Below are positions 47,197 through 57,679 of a DNA stretch of 64,000 bases, in pieces; position 1 is the stretch's first letter; each line of letters begins with the position of its first letter. The translations under genes were made by a program, and so were the position numbers. The DNA comes from Pseudevernia furfuracea (lineage: Eukaryota; Ascomycota; Lecanoromycetes; Lecanorales; Parmeliaceae). The stretch is taken from assembly GCA_022315425.1 (NCBI GenBank), contig JAIUPT010000050.1, positions 124,001 to 188,000 of the forward strand. The letters run 5' to 3'. Under the pieces are notes generated by a model. It saw nothing but the letters and a program-made list of their open reading frames with translations. It made no database searches and was not told the origin of the DNA.

Positions 47197-49070
47197 ATGA
47201 CTACGTGTCGAGTGAACATTATTAAGTCAGAGAATTTTGCTGAGCTTGCTATTAACAAGGACGTAGACTGTTTCGTTATACACGTAAGTCAAGTGATGAG
47301 CGCAAACGAACCTTCGATGTATCAAGATCGTCAAGATTATATTACTCGAACAAACGTTGTTAGAACTGTGAATCTATCTTCTGAGTATATTGAGTACTTC
47401 GATATCTTTTTTAACAGTGATGCTATAGAGTTATCGAGTCACGAATCTGCGAATCATATCATCGATCTCATAGACGAGAAATAATCGTCGTACGACTCTA
47501 TCTACAGTCTGAACGAAGTAGAGCTAAACATCTTAAGAGATTATATCGAGATCAATCTGACGAACGATTTTATACGATTAAGCACGTTCTCGACGAAATC
47601 TTCTATTCTTTTTGTGAAAAAGTCTGACGAAGATCTACGTCTATATGTGAACTATCGAGAACTAAATATAATTACGATAAAGAATCGTTATTCTCTTTCT
47701 CTTATTAACGAGTCGATTAATCGTCTGACTATGATCAAAAGATACACATAGTTGAATCTCATCGCTATATATTATCGTCTTCGTATTAAAAAGAGTAATA
47801 AATAAAAGACTGCGTTTAGAACACGTTATAATCACTTTGAGTATCAAGTCTTGTCGTTTGAACTAACAAATGTCTCTATAACTTTTTAAGCGTATATCAA
47901 TTAAGCATTAACTGAGAAGCTAGATATCTTCTGTATTGTTTATCTTAATGATATTCTTATTTACACGTAAGATATAGATACGAAGCACGTCGAGACTATA
48001 AAGTGAGTTCTAAACAAATTGAAGCAGTACGAGCTATTCGTTAATCTTTAAAAATGTCGTTTCAGCACAGATAAGATACACTTTCTGAAATATGTTATCG
48101 CTTCGTCGAGAGTTAGTATAAAGAAAGATCGAATATAGTTAGTTAGTGTTACGAGCGTACCCTGCGTCCCTTGACACCTCGTACCCTTAACACCTACGCT
48201 AGCCCTATCGGGCCTAGTGTCTTGGCAGGTTCACTCAGCCATACATATATGGCTTCCCTCCCAGTACATAGTTGCTCCTTAGCTTGTTATCTTCGTTACA
48301 TACTACACTACGGTTATCACCACAGTACGGTCCTTACAGTTAGAGACTAATTGAAGCTGAAGTCTATACGAGACATTTAGATATTCGTAAGCTTTGCGAA
48401 TTTTTATCGTAGGTTTATACGTGAGTTTAGTAAGATCGCTGCTTCACTTACGAAGTTAATCAAGATCAACGTTTAAGAGAGATCGAGCTCTAATAGAGTA
48501 GTCTCTAACGCTTAGTAGAATACGCGAATCGTATTTGAGCGTATGAAGTCAAATGAAAAAAACTCGCAGAGTTTATTTGTGCTTACATCTAAGATAAAGA
48601 AAGCTTTCGAGAAGTTGAAAATAATCTTCACGATCGTATCGATTCTACGATATTTTAATTCTGAGCTATTAATAAGAATTGAGACTGATGCGTCGAGCTA
48701 TGTTATTGATGATATTCTGAGTCAATTGCACGATGAATTATGACACTTAGTAGTTTATTATTCACGTAAACAAATATCGGCGGAGACGCGATATGACGTT
48801 CATGACAAAGAGCTGTTAGCTATTATGAAGTCGTTTAAACACTGACGTCATTACTGCGAGGGTAATAGATATAAGATCAAGGTCTTGATAGATTATCATA
48901 ATCTTAAGAGATTTATGAGCACTACGCGACTAAATAGTCGTTAGATTCGTTGGGCGCAGAAGCTGAGTCGCTACGATTTTGTCATCGAATATCGTCAGAG
49001 AAAACACAATCTCGCGGATTTACTTAGTCGAATCCCTAACTACGAGCAAGATGATGATACTGCGAAACGC
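47197..49070 (+). pseudogene. Gypsy reverse transcriptase and RNase H remnant
   Basis: RT motifs are legible: ELNIITIKNRYSLSLINESI, then KTAFRTRYNHFEYQV, FELTNVSITF and VYLNDILIYT, where the catalytic YLDD reads YLND. After the solo LTR the text resumes with FVSFANFYRRFIREFSKIAA and then RNase H (RIETDASSYVIDDILSQLHD, YSRKQISAETRYDVHDKELL, LSRIPNY). Stops sit where Gln and Trp are expected, for example F-stop-AYI for FQAYI, which is the product of CpA-to-TpA change. It is non-functional on both counts: stops, and the altered catalytic Asp. Confidence 0.85.
48147..48338. mobile_element. Solo LTR inserted in the Gypsy RT region
   Basis: 192 bp beginning TGTTACGAGCG and ending GGTCCTTACA, flanked on both sides by GTTAG (48142-48146 and 48339-48343). 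TG...CA ends, LTR-like length and a 5-bp target duplication identify a solo LTR left by recombination. Its GC content is visibly higher than its host, and it lacks the RIP look. It therefore inserted after the Gypsy copy had been mutated. Orientation is undetermined, and it matches neither LTR family in this window. Confidence 0.85.
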
Positions 49071-49280
49071 GAGAATTATCAATTGCTGAGCGAGCTGAAA
49101 CAGACGTTACGTGATTTTCGTGCTGTGAGAAGATCGGCCTTCATGGCTGATTGCTTTCAAATGCTTATCGCTGAGATCTATAAGATATCTGATATATGTG
49201 AATAGTGAGCACGTATTCGTGTCACTATTACAGCAGAAGACTTCGCAGAGAATATTATAAACGATTAGTCGTTCGACGAT

Positions 49281-50480
49281 ATGCTCGTAAAGTTGACTCG
49301 TGAAGATGATCATATAAAGAAGATATTAAAACAGCTAAAGCAGTCTATTGTCAACTCTCTGAGCGATCTAAGCGATCAACTCTACAGTTATGTCGATGAA
49401 CGACTGTATTATAAAGGGAAGATCTATGTCTCTGCGGCGTTACGAGATGTGATTCTCGATCGATATCACGATGCTTCTCTGACAGGTCATTTCGGTGCTG
49501 AAAAGACTTAGACACTAATTTAACGTAAGTACTTCTGATCGAAGCTTGTAAGGGATATGGGCGAGCACGTTGTATCGTGTTCTGTGTGCGCTATAATTAA
49601 GTCGTCTAGGTATAAGTCGTATAATAAGTTGACATTATTGTCGACTTTTACTCATAAGTGAAAGAATATCTTATTGAACTTCGTTATTGAACTGCCGCCC
49701 TTTAAGGACTGACGTGATCACATCTACGATTCGATTTTAGTAATTGTGAATCGTCTCACGAAGATGTTATATTATATAACAGTGAACAAGACGCTCGACG
49801 CGAAGCAGTTCACATAAATGTTAATCGAGAATCTAATAAGATATCATGAGCTATCTGACTCAATAGTAACGAATCGTGAGTCGCTATTTATCTCTTAGTT
49901 CTAATCTAGTCTTATATACTTTCTGAGAGTGAAGCGGCGCTTGTCGACTGCATTTCACTCTCAGATCAATGATTAGACTGAGCGACAAAACAGTATCATG
50001 AAATAATACTTACGAGTCTTCGTCTGCTGAGAGCAGGACGATTAAGTGACATGATTATCAATCGCGAAGTTTGCGTACAATAACGCAAAGAACTCAATTA
50101 CTAACATATCGCCTTTTGAGACTAACTTGAACTACAGTTTTAGAATATCATGAAACGAGAATATCGATTCGAAATCTCGCTCGCAGACTGCAGTTGATAA
50201 CGCAAAGTATTTATTTACACTTATGAGTGTCTATAAAGATGTGATCTTAACTACTCAGCAGTTATAGATCGAGTACGCGAACAAATATCGCAAGTTACGA
50301 GACTACAAAGTAGGTGACTTAATATAATTAAATATCAAATATCTCAAGACCAAGCGAAATAGGAAGCTGGAATTCAAAAACTTCGATTCATTTCTTATCA
50401 CGAACGTTATCGATTCACAGTTCTATCGACTCGAGTTGTCGAGCGACTAACGAATTCACAACGTCTTTTATGTGTTCTTG
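49281..50480 (+). pseudogene. Gypsy integrase remnant
   Basis: The zinc-binding (H2C2) region begins near LYYKGKIYVSAALRDVILDR, with YHDASLTGHFGAEKT and CSVCAIIKSSRYK. The catalytic core shows FHSQINDQTERQNSIMK and FAYNNAKNSITNISPFE, matching HPQTDGQTER and AYNNSxHxSTGxTPFE. Integrase joins element cDNA to the chromosome. Stops at KT-stop, YF-stop and elsewhere inactivate it. Confidence 0.8.
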
Positions 50481-50529
50481 CTGAAAAAGAACTCTTCAAA
50501 ATAGAGAGAGATAAGTCAAAGTCTAGAGA

Positions 50530-50830
50530 ATATGAAATTCGACGAAGGCGATATATATAACTACGTGATCGCTGACGTTGTGAATAGTGTAGTTTTTAAA
50601 TTAGACGAGAATAACAAGATAAAAGGTCTATACTATCAAGTTCACTGAGAAGAATATTTTGACTCAGAGAATATATAAAAACTCTACGAGAGAGTCTCTT
50701 ATCTACGGAAGTTGTTAGATAAGTTTCATAAGAAGCACTCTAACAAGTTTATAGTCGAATTAGTGATTATCGAAAGAAAGTCACAACGACTTGTTTCAAA
50801 GAGATCTGCGTCGAAGAATAAGAGCAAGAA
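50530..50830 (+). pseudogene. Chromodomain-like tail of the Gypsy integrase
   Basis: The text reads DVVNSVVFKLDENNKIKGLY, then YQVH-stop-EEYFDSENI-stop-KLYERVSYLRKLLDKF. It matches the chromodomain pattern EIL...RGxLQYLVKWKGY...ENTWEP followed by the RxFHRRHP tail. Both stops replace the expected Trp, as in KW and TW. Chromodomains of chromoviruses bind histone H3K9 methyl marks and direct insertion into heterochromatin. Confidence 0.7.
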
Positions 50831-51156
50831 TATAGAAGAAAGCGTTGAACATTCGTAATAGTGTTATAAACGGCAGTACTCTTTTGTTTATTTTCCTATC
50901 TAACGAGAAGGTTTTATAATTTTAACGAGGCTAGTTCAGATATTATATAAGACGAAAGAATAGAAGTTCGAACGATGTCGATTCGACTAATTGACTCGGA
51001 CTCTGAATCGAATGAATTTCAATTACTTAACGTTCGTCTGATGTTTGCTGACGCATTGTGACATGACTGCAATGGGGTATCGATATACGATATGCTATTA
51101 TTCTTTTTTTGAGCTTGCTATCTCACAGAAGCTCGTCTTTGAAAAGGGGAGATAAT

Positions 51157-51422
51157 TGTAAGAGTTATGAGGTCTCTAGACATGAGGCGGCCTGTCAGAA
51201 GTTCAGAAATCCAACATACATCTAGGCCAGATCCGAGAGACTATCCCTCTGATGCAGCTGTGCGGCTATAGCAGTCGCATAGTAAGTTTGCTTGACATGG
51301 GGATGCACTCTCCCCTGCTAAATATGCTGCCTCTGAGGACTCCCACCGAGTTCCTCAGGATTCAGTCTATCTAGTAACCAATCCATCTGTTACTCACTCA
51401 CGCATGCCTAGACCCCGTTACA
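51157..51422 (+). repeat. Gypsy 3' LTR
   Basis: 266 bp, partner of 44892-45157. It is less A/T-shifted at most, but not all, differing sites. Confidence 0.9.
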
Positions 51423-51449
51423 TATTGGCCATAGGTACGCAGCTGATTG

Positions 51450-52010
51450 CGCCTGATAAGGCGAAAATAAACGTCGAAATAGAGCACTTGAGACGAATCA
51501 AAGCAGACAAGCGATAAGTTCGCCTTTACTCTCATAATCTACATATATATTACAATGATTATTCACGAAGATAATGCGTTAGACGCGAGAAGGAGATTAT
51601 CGAAGAGCAGACGAGTCTGAAAAGAGGGTTTCGAGAGGGGATCGCTTCTCAGAAGGAGTCAGTCGAAACTAAGAAAAAAAGATAAAAATGTCGGCCGTGC
51701 AAGAATCGAAGTAGGGCGTGCGACTCTAAGCGACCAGTATACGAAATATGTGTTTAACTGGCGATAACGACAAAGTATATCTATAATACGACATCAGAAA
51801 CAGATTCAGCGAGCCTTGTCGATATACACGTATAGCTGTATAAACGATTGCTGAGATTTCTCTAGAATAAAGCAACATTAGCCTCTTCAAGTTTCGAGTC
51901 TTTGAGGACTTCGAAAACCTCTGACGTGTTGAGAATAGTCGCTTCGACAGCGATTTCTATCGATGCTTTATTCTCATATTATATTCTAGCGTCTCACACT
52001 GTCGCTGTTG
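51450..52010 (+). pseudogene. RIP-mutated Zn2Cys6 protein
   Basis: At 51689-51775 the plus strand encodes KCRPCKNRSRACDSKRPVYE followed by IC, matching the C-x2-C-x6-C-x6-C-x2-C zinc-cluster layout of fungal regulators. The fourth Cys is Tyr (TGC to TAC, a RIP-type change) and a TAG stop lies two codons after the fifth Cys. A further legible stretch follows (YIYNTTSETDSASLVDIHV). Flanks are too decayed to set true ends. It may be a captured or duplicated host gene, or cargo of an older element. Confidence 0.5.
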
Positions 52011-52489
52011 TAAGAAGTGTTCGAAGTGGACTCGAAGGGTCTCTCAGAGTGTCTCAGTTAGAGGAGAAGGGACTATAGCGCAGAGACAAGAGAAAGCGTG
52101 TTATTATTGATAGCGAGGAGGAGGAGGAGGAGGGGGAAAAGAACAACGATAACGCGAGATATAAATCACGTTATAGGGGAATGAAGTCAGTGGACTTAAG
52201 CTATTAATCAAAATCAAATACTGTTTCAATTATCATCGTAGCTTCAATCTGGATCTTTCTTTGTCAAGCTAGAGAAGAGATATACAATCGAGTAAACATG
52301 AATTATTATCGCATTCTTCGAACAAAACAATCGCGCTTTCTTCTAAGACAAAGGCTACGTTAGTGCAAAGCGTCAGCCCAGTGTTTATCGTCTGATCGAA
52401 AAGCGTCGTGATCTATTCATGATTAGCGGAGAGTTCTTTAATGTCAATGTGTATCAAGACTAACATTGCAAGAGCGCTGTAAGCCCGCG

Positions 52490-53240
52490 AAAGTCGCTAA
52501 GCTATACATTGCTCTCGTTATCTTCTTTCAACGAAGTTAAGAGATTTTGACTTACGCTGACGACGTCAGTCTCATCTAATGAAGTTATAAAAGAGAGAGA
52601 AATCGTCATCTCGTCAGCGAAAGAGTCTGATTCTTCGTCGCTGAAATCAGCAGTTCTAGATAATTCAACATTATGTACATCTCTCATATGATATCTCAAG
52701 TTGAACTTGTCTGAGTATCGACAATGACACTGACTGCATTTGAACGACTTGAACAGTTCAGAATAATGCGCGACTTCAGTCTGATGTGTTTTGAGATGCT
52801 TTCTCGCTCATTTTGCCTTGAACGATACGAAGATTTTATTACACGACTCGCCAGTTTTGAGTTTATTTAACTTACAAATCAATATAAATTCGACAGGACT
52901 TTGAGAGAACTGTTTTGACGGTCGAGCGTTTTGCGCGTTGTTCTTAAACGATTCTCGAATTTCGCTTTCATGACGATTTTGACTTACTTGTATGTTCTCA
53001 TCGTCTTTCGTCTCGTCGTCTTTCTTCTCGTTATCGTCGCTTGTGAGATAGTTAGCATTATTCTTATTCCCGACCTCGTCACTCGCGTAAGAATCTTGAT
53101 CGTATCTATGCTTGTCACGCGTGTGTTTTCTTAATCTCGTCTGAAACACGTATTTCTTTAAGCATCGAGTGCATTTGAATTTCTCTTTTTCAGGACGATG
53201 AAAGAATACGCCGTTGATGTGCGCAGTGATGTTGAGATTG
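52490..53240 (-). pseudogene. RIP-mutated C2H2 zinc-finger protein
   Basis: Three finger-like blocks are readable on the minus strand: FKCTRCLKKYVFQTRLRKHT followed by RDKH (about 53175-53100); ESCNKIFVSFKAK-stop-ARKHLKTH (about 52840-52780); and FKCSQCHCRYSDKFNLRYHM followed by RDVH (about 52750-52685). Between fingers one and two lies a long acidic disordered linker. One in-frame stop falls inside finger two where a non-stop residue is required. The protein would be nuclear and DNA-binding. The upstream frame HINGVFFHRPEKEK shows the gene continued to about 53240 or beyond. Confidence 0.6.
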
Positions 53241-54857
53241 CGTAAGAGTATACTTTGAGTTGAAGATTTAGAATTATTATCGAGCGATATAAAATAGAGA
53301 AGCTGAGTTTAAAGAGCATCAAGTTTTATTAAGTGTGAGCACTTGAGAAGATGTTAAGAGACTTTGTGTGAAAAGTGTGAAGAGACTTTGTATTAGAAAT
53401 GTTATGAGACTTTGTAAAAGAAGGCTTTTAATGTTGAGGGTGTCAAGTGCAATTGACGATAAGATAATCTTATTCTGAGTGATAAAGACGATCGGTTTTA
53501 GCGTGCGATGCATAATGATTCGTATCTTTCTTTGTTGAGTGCAAAATGAGGGAGCTTAAAAGTCTCTCGAGAGTCTCTTGATAAGGCTGGAAGGCGCTGT
53601 CAGTAGGTCCGTTAGGCCGAGCCTCGAAGGTCTAGATTTCATCTCGTTTTGTTACGTTCAGAAGAGCCTAACGATAGCAAGGAAGGGTTAGCATATGGAT
53701 ATTATTCCTATAGATACGAATACGACGTTCAACAGAGATTTAACTCATCATCTTCCGTTCTTTGTTCGAAGCGTCCTTTTATATTCTGAAGCCCTTCGAC
53801 CTCTTTGATTGCTGTGATAACTAACGTAATAAATAATTGAAGCGAGACGTCTACAGTACTGTAATTATGGGGAAGGCCGATCTGATGTTTCATTTCCCGA
53901 CTTTTGCAAGGTCAGTCATATTGAACTCTCGTCGGGTATGTCAATGATAATCGTTTTCTTTCAAGGGTGATCTCAACGCGACGCTTTAAGTCAGATTCTC
54001 ATTGATAGTTGATTTCTAAAAGAGATTTTATGAGTATTCTCAAGAAAGATATAGAAAGAGACTTACTTGAGAAGCTACTTGAGATTCTTCGACTGACTTC
54101 GCCATGTGAACGTGACTTATACGTCTTTTTCTTGATCAAGCAAAAGGCAAAAAGATTCTTAAAAGAGATCGACGATTAGTATCTGCGGATCGTATTTATA
54201 TTTATAGATTGCGAACTGTACGTTTTAATAGAAGAGAGATAGAAGAGATCGTTTTATTATTTATATTATTTCGTTCGTCTAAGATTTTATCGTCTTAGAG
54301 TGCGACGTATATGTTTCACTCTTTAAACTATGTCTTTAAGAGAACAGACTTCATTGCTCCTCGCTTATTGTACATGAAATACGATTATAAGACTCTCGCT
54401 AATATGTATATAAAACACGGCCCTGTGAACACAAAATATGAGATCTCCGGCAATTTGAGGCGAAGTTCAGTATTTAGTAAACATCATAATGTTTGTTTCG
54501 CGTTCAGCTGACGTTATGCACATTCAAATTTAGCGATATCATCTTTGTATATTGATGAGAGAAGAAGTGCTAAGCATAATTCATATCTATTTGCGCCAGT
54601 CAGCCCACGATTATGCTCAATAAAAAATCGGCTTTAAAGTCTACTTCATCTCCTCATATATCCTTAACGACAATCAGCCCTACTTCGATCAATTATTCCC
54701 AGATTGTAACTTCTTGATCGATCAAGCGTAGGCCAAAGATGCTAAAGATCAGAGATAGACATCTTATAACTCCTTCTCCATGGTTTTCAAGCGCTCTTCG
54801 AGTCTGACTCTCGCTACGCCCAATATATATCTCTTCTGACGTAGCTAACGATGAAGT
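53241..54857. other. RIP-mutated spacer
   Basis: About 1.6 kb of AT-rich sequence with stops in every frame. Nothing is recognisable. Confidence 0.45.
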
Positions 54858-55052
54858 TGTTGGAATATATGACAGCTATGAGGTCTTGTATTGGGTGGCT
54901 AATAGAACGACTCTATTGCATGACTATGTAGAATACATGTAGTGGATAAGAAGGAAGAGAAGGAGAAGGATAGACAAGAGTCGCCCACTAGCGCCACGCT
55001 AAAAGGCACGCTAGTGCGGGCGGAACGGCCTATGATTGGCTGAATTCCATCA
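54858..55052 (-). repeat. Young Copia LTR (3' on the coding strand)
   Basis: 195 bp, TGTTGGAAT...CCATCA on the plus strand, apparently identical to the copy at 57680-57874. Confidence 0.92.
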
Positions 55053-55112
55053 CTCCCACACAGGCAATAATGGGCCTGTATCTCCCACAGAGTCTATACT
55101 GGACTCCTGCTC

Positions 55113-55360
55113 CTAGACGCTCTTCTTGAGGCCTAACTGGCCTACAAATGTACCAAATTTGTCCTTGCTGAGAGCCTTTGTAAGCCCGTCAGCAGCCATT
55201 TCTCTCGTAGGTACCCACTCGAATGACACTGCCCCAGTTTCCACCTGGTCTCGGACAAAATGCCACTGTATGTCGATGTGCTTGGTACGTTAGAAGCATG
55301 TAGTATTTGGCTCCATTGACCGATGGCACGTTGAATGGTCCTCCCAAATCGATATGGACT
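55113..55360 (-). pseudogene. Copia integrase start fused to RNase H end by deletion
   Basis: On the minus strand KLGKVHIDLGGPFNVPSVNG and then AKYYMLLT is the beginning of the integrase core, including the first catalytic Asp (HID). The text then jumps to TKHIDIQWHFVRDQVETGAV and ends REMAADGLTKALS...LGLKKSV, the C-terminus of Copia RNase H. The two parts are in different frames at the junction (55286-55291). No RT or integrase active site can form. Confidence 0.8.
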
Positions 55361-57544
55361 TTACCGAGTTTTTTTGAGTACCTCTCGCTGTTGTCTTCTT
55401 GAGACCTTGCGAGACGACTTTGCCTTAGAACACGCCTCACAAATGGGCTTGACCCGAGGTTTTTGTGTTAAGGTGATGCCCTTACTCATGTTAACGAGTC
55501 TCTTAAGATCTACCTCGTTTAGGTGTCCCATTCGACGGTGCCACAGTTCGACTGCGTCTTCGTTAAACATCAGGGCGGTGGACAGTGCTCTTGTATTCTC
55601 CTGAATCAGGGCGGCAATTTTGGCCGTAGACTGGGACACATCCAGTATATAGATGTTCCGAGTCTTTGGTGCACTTCCTACAAGTACACCATTTTTTGAA
55701 ATGTGGCAATCATCACCGAGGAAGGCGATTTCAAATCCCTTCTTGGTGGCCTGGCTAATTGAAAATAGCCCGCATGTAAAGTCTGGTACATGCAACACGT
55801 CCTCAACACGAACTATGTTGCTGGTTCCATCCTCCAATAGCCATTCCATTTCGACTGTGCCACGTCCTTGAGTCCAGACAGTGGCTCCGTTGGCAACAAT
55901 TACTCCTCCACGGTAGGGCCGATACTCGGTGAACTCGTCCTTGTCGAAGAACATGTGGTTAGTACACCCTGAGTCGATCATCCAGTCTCGTGACGTCGTG
56001 GGACCACTGTCCAACGCTGCGGAGTATGCACGGAAATATGAGGACGTCTCATGTGAAAGTTGGTCAATTATTTCAAAATCGACAACTTCGGGCTGAGAGG
56101 CAAGCTTTTCCTCTGCCCCCCGGCTTGCCTCGCCGCAAAAGTTTGGCGTAGGTTGAAGCTGGGACGTGGAGTGCGCGCTTGGTGCCTCCACTATGGTTTC
56201 TTCCTTCTGACATTCGATGTCGGGAAGTGCTCTCGGAGAGGGAAGCAGTCGTGTGCTTGCGTATCCGGCAAAGTTTGGTGTATGCGCAAGCTGAACCACC
56301 GGTTCTTCTTGCGGTATCTCCAATGTAGATTCCCCCTCTTGTTTTTCTGTCAATTGGGGTAGAGACTGGTCGAGAGTCTCTATGGCCGACTCCTCCGGTA
56401 TTTCCTCGTCATAGGATTCCGGTGTAGTCGCGTTGAACGGGAAGCCCCAGACCTCATCCTCTCCGTCTGCCACGGTCTCTTGGTCAATGACCAAATGGGC
56501 CATTGTTGAAATATGAGTACTGTGGTTATCTTCGAAATCGTCTGGTCGTTCACGTTCTTTGGCGGCATTCGCCTTGGCCTTAGCCTTCTTGAAGGCGTCA
56601 CGGAATCTGTCTGGGATACGGTCCTCATGGAGGGTCCAGCAGTCGTATGGCCAGTGTAGTCTCTTGCTACCATCCTTGTTGGGATGACACTTGGGACACT
56701 CAGGAGGGTCGCCATCGCCCTTATAGTTGGTACTATTCGGGTTCTTTGAAATCAGCTGGGTGGTGTTGTTGTTCCTACCCCCGCGGCCTCTCGTTGAGCC
56801 TCGACCACGGTTGCTGTTGCCTCTACCAGAGGTCTTCTTCTCGTCCTCCTCCTGTTTGAAACGCTTCATGGCGGCGGCCATGGCTTGTTCTTTGGTGTCT
56901 CTCTTCAGGAGACGCTCTTCCTCATGGAGGAGTGTGACAATTTTGTCAAAGTCGGGCACTTCGTCCAACGACGTGATGGTACGATGCACGAAATCCTTGT
57001 ACTTGATGTCAAGGTTGTTCAGCAGCAACGAGACGAGTATCCACTCGTCTATCCTAGCCCCCATTCGGCTAAGATCCTTCGACTTTGCTCGTATGTTGGC
57101 AACGTACGTCTCCATGGAGTTGCCGCTGCTTGCCATTGATGTTGTCCAGAGTTCTTGTAACTTGGTGAACCGAAGAACGAAACCTGAGTCGGAATAATTG
57201 TTCTTCAACTTGATCCACCGGTTCATGGCAACCTCATCATCCTCAATGGCTTCGGCTGGTTTATCTTCACACATGGAGTAAATCAGCTCAGACGCTTGAT
57301 TGTTCGTCTGCTTCCAGGTCTTCAATTGAGCCTGGTAGGCCGTTGCCTGAGCAGCCGTAGGTGCTGGTGTGACTGGTAGGTCCGTTGGAAAGTCCTTGTT
57401 TGCATTCTGGACGACGTCCCATAAATCCGAGTACACCAGTGCACTCTTCATCTTTTTGGCCCATGGCTGATAGTTTTGTTGGCCCTTCAGCTTTGGGAAA
57501 TTCCATATCTGCGTCAATGCAGCATGGGACAATTGGATAGTCAT
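55361..57544 (-). CDS. Copia Gag-protease-pre-integrase polyprotein, 727 residues
   Basis: One open frame from the ATG at 57544. Order: Gag helical domain (from about residue 13, WNFPKLKGQQNYQPWAKKMK); an Arg/Gly/Asn-rich RNA-binding stretch (GRGNSNRGRGSTRGRGGRNN, about residue 240); a CPKC...HWPYDCW zinc-knuckle-like motif near residue 282; an acidic linker; the aspartic protease with WMIDSGCTNHMFF (DSG near residue 521); and the pre-integrase zinc-binding region LWHRRMGHLNEVDLKRLV with ICEACSKAK near residues 665-705. It ends at a TAA (55361) caused by a +1 shift in a run of seven A (55369-55375 as T). The integrase then continues in the next frame. Gag and protease could still be produced, so this copy might package or be packaged, though it lacks RT. 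Confidence 0.8.
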   Translation of the reverse strand: MTIQLSHAALTQIWNFPKLKGQQNYQPWAKKMKSALVYSDLWDVVQNANKDFPTDLPVTPAPTAAQATAYQAQLKTWKQTNNQASELIYSMCEDKPAEAIEDDEVAMNRWIKLKNNYSDSGFVLRFTKLQELWTTSMASSGNSMETYVANIRAKSKDLSRMGARIDEWILVSLLLNNLDIKYKDFVHRTITSLDEVPDFDKIVTLLHEEERLLKRDTKEQAMAAAMKRFKQEEDEKKTSGRGNSNRGRGSTRGRGGRNNNTTQLISKNPNSTNYKGDGDPPECPKCHPNKDGSKRLHWPYDCWTLHEDRIPDRFRDAFKKAKAKANAAKERERPDDFEDNHSTHISTMAHLVIDQETVADGEDEVWGFPFNATTPESYDEEIPEESAIETLDQSLPQLTEKQEGESTLEIPQEEPVVQLAHTPNFAGYASTRLLPSPRALPDIECQKEETIVEAPSAHSTSQLQPTPNFCGEASRGAEEKLASQPEVVDFEIIDQLSHETSSYFRAYSAALDSGPTTSRDWMIDSGCTNHMFFDKDEFTEYRPYRGGVIVANGATVWTQGRGTVEMEWLLEDGTSNIVRVEDVLHVPDFTCGLFSISQATKKGFEIAFLGDDCHISKNGVLVGSAPKTRNIYILDVSQSTAKIAALIQENTRALSTALMFNEDAVELWHRRMGHLNEVDLKRLVNMSKGITLTQKPRVKPICEACSKAKSSRKVSRRQQREVLKKTR

Positions 57545-57659
57545 TTTGAATTGACTATGTGGTGTGGTGTTATGATAACACTGTTATTATAACACCGGCT
57601 CTCCCACAGACGGTGGGGACAGCAGGTTAATTTTTCTGCTGTGTGAAGACCTCAATGGC

Positions 57660-57679
57660 GGAAATCCGGGCTCATAACC
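57660..57679 (-). other. Primer-binding site of the young Copia
   Basis: The coding strand reads GGTTATGAGCCCGG directly after the 5' LTR, complementary to GGGCTCATAACC of the initiator tRNA-Met anticodon arm. Confidence 0.75.

Larger units (their letters stand above)
44892..51422 (+). mobile_element. Full-length Ty3/Gypsy chromovirus-type retrotransposon (6531 bp), RIP-mutated
   Basis: Ends are exact: two 266-bp LTRs (44892-45157 and 51157-51422), each TGTAAGAG...CGTTACA, flanked by the target duplication TATTG (44887-44891 and 51423-51427). Internal order is Gag, protease, RT, RNase H, integrase, chromodomain-like tail, then the polypurine tract AAAAGGGGAGATAAT just before the 3' LTR. That order and the tail identify a chromovirus. 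Stops, mostly TAG at expected Gln or Trp positions, break every enzyme. A later solo LTR (48147-48338) interrupts it. Confidence 0.92.

Noticed and set aside
47197..50830. Use of an alternative genetic code, because stops fall at Gln and Trp positions
   Set aside because: Stops occur only in the RIP-mutated repeats, alongside catalytic-residue changes. Host genes use the standard code.
55361..55376. Classical -1 ribosomal slippery site in the Copia frame
   Set aside because: In the reading frame used, the heptamer phase is wrong and the needed shift is +1.
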